Shown here piece by piece: positions 1 through 4,685 of a stretch of 5,450 bases of DNA. The position numbers and the translations under genes are program-made. This DNA is from an uncultured Candidatus Melainabacteria bacterium (GTDB taxonomy: Bacteria; Cyanobacteriota; Vampirovibrionia; Gastranaerophilales; Gastranaerophilaceae). A model generated the notes under the pieces. It worked only from the letters and a program-made list of their open reading frames with translations. It had not been told where the DNA came from and did not search any database. The stretch lies in NCBI GenBank assembly GCA_937898445.1, contig CALEJY010000074.1, positions 1-5,450 of the forward strand. Reading direction: 5' to 3'. How positions within the stretch are numbered: the first letter of the stretch is position 1; each line of letters starts with the position of its first letter.

Positions 1-295
1 CAGACAAAAACAAAACATCATCCGCTAAAGCATGCGCCATTACAGGAAAAGCGTTTTCAGTATTTTTAAGAATTTCCGGCGTAAAATCTGCAATCATTTT
101 ATCCGTATTACCTTGAATTACAATCCAATTATTTTGCGATTTTACAAAATCAATAACCTCTGAAGGTTCAGGGCCTGCCATTGCCAAATCCCCTAAACAC
201 AAGACTTTTTCACAACCATTTTTATTAATATCTTCTACTACAGTTTCTAGTGCCTGCATATTTCCGTGAATATCTGATAAAATCGCAACTTTCAT
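1..295 (-). CDS. Metallophosphoesterase, YfcE/MJ0936-like (C-terminus beyond window)
   Basis: Partial gene with 98 complete codons visible, starting at ATG 295-293. The protein opens MKVAILSDIHGNMQALETVV. This is the calcineurin-like phosphoesterase signature: D8 and H10 form the D-x-H metal-binding motif, G35-D36 (in CLGDLAMAGPEP) the GD motif, and G62-N63-T64-D65 the G-N-x-D/E motif. Family members use two divalent metals to hydrolyse phosphomono- or diesters and are usually soluble and cytoplasmic, about 160-240 residues long. The substrate cannot be told from this part, and the later histidine motifs lie outside the window. The start is fixed by an AAGGAG Shine-Dalgarno (complement of 303-308), seven bases upstream, and by the motif position at residue 8. 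The gene is divergent from ispG with 33 bp between start codons. The fold assignment is firm; the exact subfamily is not. Confidence 0.92.
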   Translation of the reverse strand, partial: MKVAILSDIHGNMQALETVVEDINKNGCEKVLCLGDLAMAGPEPSEVIDFVKSQNNWIVIQGNTDKMIADFTPEILKNTENAFPVMAHALADDVLFLS

Positions 296-328
296 GATTA
301 CTCTCCTTTTTTGTGATAACATAATAAT
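296..328. promoter_or_regulatory. Compact divergent promoter region, phosphoesterase / ispG
   Basis: These 33 bp separate two divergent start codons. On the minus strand, TATTAT (complement of 321-326, repeated in register at 324-329) is a reasonable -10 for the phosphoesterase. It would give a leader of roughly 20 nt carrying the AAGGAG site. Its -35 would fall inside the ispG coding sequence and is poor. On the plus strand, TGTGATAAC (312-320) resembles an extended -10 (TG-n-GATAAC) and CATAAT lies at 320-325. Either would start ispG transcription at or next to its ATG. The candidate elements of the two strands touch or overlap. All of this is inferred from sequence resemblance in AT-rich DNA. 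Confidence 0.3.
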
Positions 329-1384
329 ATGATAAAAAGAAGAAAAACAAAACAAATTTCAATCGGAAACGTAAAAATTGGCGGAGATGCACCTATTAGC
401 GTGCAATCTATGTGTAACACAGACACCCGTGACGTAAAAACAACACTTAACCAAATCCACGAACTTGCAGCAAAGGGATGCGAATTGGTTAGATTAGCAG
501 TATTAAATGCAGAGGCTGCTGATGCGATAAAAGATATCGTAAAAAAATCACCCGTTCCTTTGATTGCGGATATTCACTTTGACTACAAATTAGCAATCAA
601 ATGTATAAATAACGGAATTAACGCACTTAGGCTAAATCCCGGAAATATCGGAAAAAGAGAAAATGTTGAAAAAGTTGTAACTTTGGCAAAACAACAACAA
701 ATTCCTATCAGAATTGGTGTTAATGCAGGCTCTTTAGAAAAAGATTTGTTGGATAAAGATATTCCTTTATCTGAAAAAATGGTTCTTAGTGCGCTTGGAC
801 ATATCAAAATTCTTGAAGATTTAGATTTCGATTTAATTAAAGTTTCACTAAAATCATCAGATGTACTAACAACAATTGAAGCATACCGCTCGATTGCAGA
901 AAAAATACCTTACCCGTTACATCTAGGTGTAACAGAGGCCGGAACTCTACGTGGAGGCTTGATTAAGTCATCTGTTGGTTTAGGAACTCTTTTGGCAGAA
1001 GGTATTGGAGATACAATAAGAGTTTCTTTGACAGAAAACCCAGTAGAAGAAGTTAGCGCAGGCTTTGATATTTTAAAAAGCTTAGGATTAAGAGAAAAGG
1101 GAGTAAATTTCGTTTCTTGTCCTACATGCGGAAGAACACAGATTGATTTAATCGGACTTGCTAAAAAAGTTGAAGAAAGATTTAAAGACTTTGACAAACC
1201 GATAACAATTGCAACTATGGGTTGTGCAGTAAATGGTCCCGGAGAAGCTCGACATGCTGATTTTGGAATTGCAGGCGGAGTAAACGAAGGTATAGTCTTT
1301 AAAAAAGGCGAAATTATTGCCAAAGTACCGGAAGATAAATTGCTTGAAAAATTAGAAGAAATTATAATAAAATCATACAAATAA
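329..1384 (+). CDS. ispG: 4-hydroxy-3-methylbut-2-enyl-diphosphate synthase (GcpE)
   Basis: This enzyme catalyses the penultimate step of the MEP isoprenoid pathway, the reductive ring opening of MEcPP to HMBPP in the cytoplasm, using a 4Fe-4S cluster. The 351-residue protein has the short bacterial architecture: an N-terminal TIM barrel and a C-terminal Fe-S domain, without the insert domain of the plant-type enzyme. Barrel motifs include NTDTRD (30-35), ADIHFDY (80-86), LRLNPGNIG (100-108), IRIGVNAG (127-134) and LHLGVTEAGT (197-206). Cluster ligands are C264 and C267 (SCPTCGRTQ), C299 (MGCAVNGPGE) and E306. Their spacing matches E. coli C270/C273/C305/E312 exactly. The ATG at 329 fits the family N-terminus but has no visible Shine-Dalgarno; the only in-frame upstream TTG is followed at once by a stop. 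No terminator is evident downstream, so read-through into the next gene is possible. Confidence 0.98.
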   Translation: MIKRRKTKQISIGNVKIGGDAPISVQSMCNTDTRDVKTTLNQIHELAAKGCELVRLAVLNAEAADAIKDIVKKSPVPLIADIHFDYKLAIKCINNGINALRLNPGNIGKRENVEKVVTLAKQQQIPIRIGVNAGSLEKDLLDKDIPLSEKMVLSALGHIKILEDLDFDLIKVSLKSSDVLTTIEAYRSIAEKIPYPLHLGVTEAGTLRGGLIKSSVGLGTLLAEGIGDTIRVSLTENPVEEVSAGFDILKSLGLREKGVNFVSCPTCGRTQIDLIGLAKKVEERFKDFDKPITIATMGCAVNGPGEARHADFGIAGGVNEGIVFKKGEIIAKVPEDKLLEKLEEIIIKSYK

Positions 1385-1420
1385 TATATGGAAGTTTTTT
1401 GTAAAGAGATTATAATATTC

Positions 1421-1448
1421 TTGTAACTACTGAAAAATGTATTATTAT
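1421..1448 (+). promoter_or_regulatory. Candidate sigma70 promoter for the small exported protein
   Basis: TTGTAA at 1421-1426 (4/6 to TTGACA) and TATTAT at 1443-1448 (5/6 to TATAAT) are separated by 16 bp. Transcription would start near 1455, leaving a leader of about 30 nt that carries the Shine-Dalgarno. The surrounding 1385-1486 stretch is extremely AT-rich, so chance matches are common, and other -10-like hexamers (1411-1416, 1455-1460) are present. The call is helped by the distance from ispG and by the strong ribosome site downstream. Confidence 0.38.
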
Positions 1449-1477
1449 ATATTATATAAAATACACACAACACAACA

Positions 1478-1483
1478 GAGGTG
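1478..1483 (+). promoter_or_regulatory. Shine-Dalgarno that sets the start at 1487
   Basis: GAGGTG at 1478-1483 is a good match to the 16S rRNA 3' end; the GAGG core ends five bases before ATG 1487. An in-frame GTG at 1481 lies inside this element and so cannot be the start it serves. The ATG at 1487 is therefore chosen, and it places the signal peptide directly at the N-terminus. Confidence 0.75.
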
Positions 1484-1486
1484 GAA

Positions 1487-1810
1487 ATGAAAAATTATTT
1501 TTTAATTTTAGGAATAGCAGCACTATTTGCAGCATTACCGGCTTATGCAGAACTAACAACTGCGGATACTGTTAGCGAAGATTACTTAAAAAATCACGGG
1601 TATTCTCCAGCACTTATTCAAGCAACACACAAATCTATTGCCGAAGCTAACGGAGAAGACATGCCTACCTATTATGAACATGGTATTTATAAAAAAGGTA
1701 TCGTTAGAGGCGTAAGAAGATTTTTTATGTATATGGACCCTGCTTATGATGATCAATCTTTCATGAACAATCATAAAATTCACACTTCTCCAAACATCGG
1801 AGATTTGTAA
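1487..1810 (+). CDS. Small exported protein of unknown function (107 aa)
   Basis: I do not recognise this protein. It begins MKNYFLILGIAALFAALPAYA, a compact Sec signal peptide: one lysine, a hydrophobic core at residues 4-16 and an A-Y-A cleavage site after residue 21. This predicts a mature protein of about 86 residues outside the cytoplasmic membrane. The mature part starts with a probable amphipathic helix (about 27-52, SEDYLKNHGYSPALIQATHK), followed by a basic stretch (GIYKKGIVRGVRRFF, about 67-81). It ends in an acidic, aromatic tail (YMDPAYDDQSF) finishing TSPNIGDL. There are no cysteines and no enzyme-like motif. It has a strong Shine-Dalgarno, its own candidate promoter and a strong terminator, so it can be expressed as a one-gene unit, although read-through from ispG is possible. 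It could be a small periplasmic or cell-surface factor. Confidence 0.85.
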   Translation: MKNYFLILGIAALFAALPAYAELTTADTVSEDYLKNHGYSPALIQATHKSIAEANGEDMPTYYEHGIYKKGIVRGVRRFFMYMDPAYDDQSFMNNHKIHTSPNIGDL

Positions 1811-1830
1811 TACAAAAATAAATCTATACT

Positions 1831-1874
1831 AAAAAATCGACAATTCGACTTTATGATTTGTCGATTTTTTGTTT
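1831..1874 (+). terminator. Rho-independent terminator after the small exported protein
   Basis: A perfect 13-bp inverted repeat pairs 1831-1843 (AAAAAATCGACAA) with 1858-1870 (TTGTCGATTTTTT) around a 14-nt loop. The six T residues closing the right arm, then GTTT, form the U tract. It lies 20 bp after the stop codon. Because the A and T runs also pair, it could act in both directions, but no minus-strand gene ends here. The loop contains a second CGAC (1846-1849) that could pair with GTCG (1860-1863) as an alternative, shorter hairpin. Confidence 0.88.
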
Positions 1875-1890
1875 AATAATTATAAATAAT

Positions 1891-1919
1891 TTGGCTCAAT
1901 TATTTTTATGAGTTATTAT
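1891..1919 (+). promoter_or_regulatory. Candidate sigma70 promoter for the GHL10 hydrolase gene
   Basis: TTGGCT at 1891-1896 (4/6 to TTGACA) and TATTAT at 1914-1919 (5/6 to TATAAT) have the ideal 17-bp spacer. Transcription from about 1926 would give a leader of roughly 42 nt. Its location just after the terminator at 1831-1874 and before the start at 1968 supports a separate transcription unit. This is inferred from the sequence match alone. Confidence 0.45.
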
Positions 1920-1967
1920 AGAAAAAGAGAAAATTTTCAGACCATCAGGGAGTAAAAGAGAGAGAAA

Positions 1968-3920
1968 ATGAATTTAAAAAAATTAACATTAATTTTGGTA
2001 GCAATGTTTTTTGTAACATCAGCCTGCCAAGCCGAAGACGTTACCCCGATACTTACTGCAAGGAAACGCCCTGAACCAATTAAGACAAAATTATTAGTAG
2101 AAGATGAAAACCAAATAAATCTTGATAATTCAGAAATCGTAATACCGGAAGAAGAACTTCCGCCGGTATTTAAGCCATACCAACCGGCTAAAGGTGAAGT
2201 TGTTTTCAGTTATACAAAAAATTGGATTAATGCAATTGACCCGACTGCCACAACCAACAAAGCCGGCAGCTATCTTCCGGGAGCAAGAGGAGCAAACCAA
2301 CTTATCATTTATACTCCAAACTACGGAATTAGAACAAACACAAACGAATTTGGCGCAGAAGCAGTTGTAGAAGATAACACCGTTACAGAATTATCCGGTG
2401 CAGATTCTTACATCCCTGCAAACGGAATTGTTTTGAGCGGTCATGGAAAAGCAAAAAATTGGATTAATTCAAGTATCAAAGTCGGAACAAAAATTTATAT
2501 AGATAAAGATGCAAGTCTTGTTTACACTTACACAACTTCTGAAAGCTATATTTTTGAATCAGAAAAAAAAGTAGCAGAAGCAGAGCAAATGCTTCAATAT
2601 TATAGAACAATCAGCCCCGATTATAACTGGAAAGTTCCATATAGTTACATCAATGATGCAAAAGATTATGTAAGAAAAGCAAGAAAAAATCCTGACGAAG
2701 TTCAAAAATATTCTCAACTCGCAATTGAAGCATCAAATGACGCTTTGAAAAGCGTTTTGCCATACAAAGCAAACGAACTCAAAGGGGTATGGATTAGACC
2801 AACCGAAAAATCAGAACAAGAAATTATTTCAACACTCAACCGACTTAAACAAGCCGGAATTGATAACGTTTTCTTGGAAACTTATTATCACGGAAAAACA
2901 ATTTTCCCAAGCCAAACAATGGTAGCATACGGTTTTACTCCGCAATATGAACAATTTCAAGGATTTGATCCATTGGCAATTTGGATTAGAGAAGCTCATA
3001 AAAGAAACATGAAAGTTCACACATGGTTTGAAACTTTCTATGCAGGAGTACAAAACCCAAAAGACAACCCGCAAAGCATACTTGCAATGAACCCGTCATG
3101 GGGAAACAAACTTAAAAAAGACGTAAATTCTGTTGACCTTTCAAAATCAACATCTGAACATAACGGCTATTTCCTAGACCCAGCAAACCCTTATGTTCAA
3201 GACTTTTTGTTAAAATTAGCAACTGAAATCGTCACAACATACAAACCAGACGGTATAAATGTTGATTATATAAGGTATCCAAACACTGTATCTTCAAACG
3301 ATGCAACAAGTTGGGGATACACAGATTATGCAAGAAACGACTTCAAATCTATTTATGGAGTTGATCCTGTAACTCTAACCAAAAACGATCCGTTGTGGCA
3401 AGATTGGTGCAATTATAGACGGGAAAAAGTTACTGATATGGTTAAAAAGTTCGGTTGCTTAGGCAGACAAACTCACACTTATATAAGCGCCGTAATCTTC
3501 CCAGACAGACAAGCTGCACTTGATAACAAACAACAAGATTGGAAAACTTGGTCAACAAGAGATTATTTGGATGGCTTTACACCATTATTTTTGACTTGCG
3601 ATTCCAAAACCGCAAACAAAATGATGACAGATGTTATTAACGCAAAATCGGCTAAAACAGACTTTTACGCAGGTTTGTTCGTAACATTTATGGGCGGTTC
3701 TGATGAAGACTTAATCAGACAAATTCACGAGGCTAGAAAATTGAACGCAAAAGGTGTAATCATATTTGATTACGCACACCTTAACAACAAATACATAAAC
3801 ACATTATCGACAAGCGTATTTGCACCTCATTCACCTATTAAGTCACAACAAATTATTGCTCAACCAAAAATTCAACCTTCACAAAAACATAAAGGTTGGT
3901 GGGTATTTTCAAAAGATTAA
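1968..3920 (+). CDS. Exported GHL10/DUF187-family glycosyl hydrolase-like protein
   Basis: The protein has 650 residues. Residues 1-22 form a signal peptide (MNLKKLTLILVAMFFVTSACQA): cleavage may follow A22, or C20 may be lipidated, since TSAC fits only the relaxed lipobox. Residues 23-75 are a proline- and charge-rich linker. Residues 78-190 form a beta-rich domain with NEFGAEAVVEDNTVTELSG and IVLSGHGKAKNWI, like N-terminal modules of other exported glycosidases. Residues 195-265 are helical. The GHL10 barrel (PF02638) follows at about 269-605: ELKGVWIRP, HTWFETFYAG (351-360), YFLDPANPYVQDFL (401-414) and DGINVDYIRYP (428-438). D433 and E355 are candidate catalytic acids. E. coli DigH of this family cleaves denuded peptidoglycan glycans; a similar wall role here is inference. 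The end is a short basic tail. The start at 1968 has only a weak purine-rich GAGAGA before it, but the signal peptide supports it. Confidence 0.9.
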   Translation: MNLKKLTLILVAMFFVTSACQAEDVTPILTARKRPEPIKTKLLVEDENQINLDNSEIVIPEEELPPVFKPYQPAKGEVVFSYTKNWINAIDPTATTNKAGSYLPGARGANQLIIYTPNYGIRTNTNEFGAEAVVEDNTVTELSGADSYIPANGIVLSGHGKAKNWINSSIKVGTKIYIDKDASLVYTYTTSESYIFESEKKVAEAEQMLQYYRTISPDYNWKVPYSYINDAKDYVRKARKNPDEVQKYSQLAIEASNDALKSVLPYKANELKGVWIRPTEKSEQEIISTLNRLKQAGIDNVFLETYYHGKTIFPSQTMVAYGFTPQYEQFQGFDPLAIWIREAHKRNMKVHTWFETFYAGVQNPKDNPQSILAMNPSWGNKLKKDVNSVDLSKSTSEHNGYFLDPANPYVQDFLLKLATEIVTTYKPDGINVDYIRYPNTVSSNDATSWGYTDYARNDFKSIYGVDPVTLTKNDPLWQDWCNYRREKVTDMVKKFGCLGRQTHTYISAVIFPDRQAALDNKQQDWKTWSTRDYLDGFTPLFLTCDSKTANKMMTDVINAKSAKTDFYAGLFVTFMGGSDEDLIRQIHEARKLNAKGVIIFDYAHLNNKYINTLSTSVFAPHSPIKSQQIIAQPKIQPSQKHKGWWVFSKD

Positions 3921-3943
3921 TTTACGAAAAATTTAATAAATAA

Positions 3944-4555
3944 TTAAACTAAAAGCGGGACTAGTTTCCCGTTTTTTATTTGGTTGACAAACGCCAACAT
4001 TGTGTTTGTTTTAGGGTCAATAAATTTAAAATCAGTAAAATCATCTATTTGCAAAATTCCGTTTGTATTACGAGCAGGAGCAGCAACAAAACCATTTTCA
4101 GACATCTTCAAATACTCCCAAATTTTGGTCATATCATCAGCATTATGTCCAAAAACCTCTTTAAATATAGATTGAGGAATACAATAAATAGCATCGCCCT
4201 CTTTTAGATTTGACTTCGCTTTCATTCCTTCGATTAATTCATTCACATATTTTTTATTAAACTCTTTTGGAGTTTCCAACATCTCTTTCACTACAGGGTT
4301 AACGACAGTTTTAGGCTTGAATGCTTTTTTAATCAATATACCGGCAGCAATCAACGCCGCACCAACACCGAACATTGCCCAAGTTTTTTGTTCAGGCGAC
4401 AAATTTTTTGCTTTTGATAGAAAACTATCTTTTTTATCAGAATTTTCTACTTTTTTAACTTCATCCGCCTTAACAGGTTTGGTAGCATTTTCTTGCGCAG
4501 AAAATACTGGTCTGTAATTTGTATTGAAATTTACGGAAGATACTGAACTAATCAT
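3944..4555 (-). CDS. Single-pass membrane protein of unknown function (203 aa)
   Basis: I do not recognise this family. The protein starts MISSVSSVNFNTNYRPVF, a serine- and asparagine-rich N-terminus without a signal peptide. Residues 21-57 are a charged, K/E/D-rich linker. One membrane helix follows at about 58-75 (WAMFGVGAALIAAGILI), then KKAFKPK. The rest (about 90-203) looks like a small folded domain, with helices at 97-115 and 140-150 and a beta-like end (ILQIDDFTDFKFIDPKTN, MLAFVNQI). The basic cluster after the helix suggests a cytoplasmic C-terminal domain, but this is uncertain because the linker is also lysine-rich. ATG 4555 is chosen because AAGGGTG lies five bases upstream; reading further back reaches only a TTG at 4597, which overlaps a candidate promoter. 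It converges on the hydrolase gene with 23 bp between stops and is divergent from comEC. The N-terminal style recalls Gastranaerophilales proteins, from memory only. Confidence 0.82.
   Translation of the reverse strand: MISSVSSVNFNTNYRPVFSAQENATKPVKADEVKKVENSDKKDSFLSKAKNLSPEQKTWAMFGVGAALIAAGILIKKAFKPKTVVNPVVKEMLETPKEFNKKYVNELIEGMKAKSNLKEGDAIYCIPQSIFKEVFGHNADDMTKIWEYLKMSENGFVAAPARNTNGILQIDDFTDFKFIDPKTNTMLAFVNQIKNGKLVPLLV
3951..3980 (+). terminator. Rho-independent terminator for the hydrolase gene, inside the facing gene
   Basis: The arms AAAAGCGGGA (3951-3960) and TCCCGTTTTT (3967-3976) form a 10-bp stem with one G-T wobble and a six-base loop CTAGTT. T residues continue to 3977, then ATT. 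It lies 30 bp after the hydrolase stop codon, so it fits a plus-strand terminator well. It falls wholly within the last codons of the minus-strand gene (K194 to L202). Read on the minus strand it has only a four-T tract before AGTTTAA, so it could be a weaker terminator in that direction. Confidence 0.8.
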
Positions 4556-4560
4556 CACTA

Positions 4561-4567
4561 CACCCTT
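4561..4567 (-). promoter_or_regulatory. Shine-Dalgarno that sets the start at 4555
   Basis: On the minus strand AAGGGTG lies five bases before ATG 4555. It is an imperfect but well-placed match to the anti-Shine-Dalgarno. The longer reading from TTG at 4597 has no comparable site and would add 14 residues rich in K and N that do not look like part of the protein. Confidence 0.6.
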
Positions 4568-4596
4568 GTTTGCAAACTTATTTTTATTAAAACGCA

Positions 4597-4625
4597 AAAA
4601 TAAAATTAATTGCTTTTTTAATCAA
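4597..4625 (-). promoter_or_regulatory. Candidate promoter for the membrane protein gene
   Basis: Read on the minus strand, TTGATT (complement of 4620-4625) and TATTTT (complement of 4597-4602) are 17 bp apart, each 4/6 to consensus. Transcription would start near 4590, giving a leader of about 35 nt with the AAGGGTG site. The 4556-4685 divergent region is so AT-rich that the match is only suggestive. Confidence 0.28.
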
Positions 4626-4629
4626 ACTA

Positions 4630-4674
4630 TTTACATATCTTTATACAAAGAATATTCAAACCTTCTTTTATATT
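4630..4674 (+). promoter_or_regulatory. Weak promoter-like elements upstream of comEC
   Basis: TTTACA at 4630-4635 (5/6 to TTGACA) has only TATTCA at 4653-4658 at 17-bp spacing. A better -10, TATATT at 4669-4674 (5/6), has no -35 at a proper distance and would start transcription about five bases before the comEC ATG. Neither option is convincing, but this stretch must hold the comEC promoter if the gene is transcribed from here. Confidence 0.22.
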
Positions 4675-4685
4675 AGAATAAAAAA

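Noticed and set aside
583..807. Minus-strand open frames inside well-supported genes (583-807, 1586-1783, 2829-3074, 4938-5177)
   Set aside because: Each is antisense to a coding sequence with clear family motifs or a signal peptide and Shine-Dalgarno, and none has supporting signals of its own.
1376..1404. TACAAA ... TTTGTA inverted repeat as an ispG terminator
   Set aside because: The stem is short, has almost no G-C pairs and is not followed by a T tract.
1411..1416. Perfect TATAAT hexamer downstream of ispG
   Set aside because: No -35-like hexamer lies at 16-18 bp upstream and there is no extended -10 TG. In this AT-rich gap a perfect hexamer is not strong evidence by itself.
910..1473. 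A 187-codon minus-strand open frame across the end of ispG
   Set aside because: It is antisense to the certain ispG coding sequence, including the Fe-S ligand region. Its protein is low-complexity, rich in S, P and I, as expected from reading an AT-rich gene backwards, and it has no ribosome site.
1481..1486. GTG start at 1481 for the small exported protein
   Set aside because: The GTG is part of the GAGGTG Shine-Dalgarno itself. The ATG at 1487 is correctly spaced and gives a better signal peptide.
3980..4517. Three short plus-strand open frames antisense to the membrane protein gene (3980-4207, 3984-4175, 4317-4517)
   Set aside because: They overlap one another or lie opposite the better-supported minus-strand gene, and they lack ribosome sites and recognisable motifs.
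4556..4597. A 14-residue N-terminal extension of the membrane protein from TTG 4597
   Set aside because: It needs a rare TTG start without a ribosome site and overlaps a candidate promoter. ATG 4555 has AAGGGTG at good spacing.
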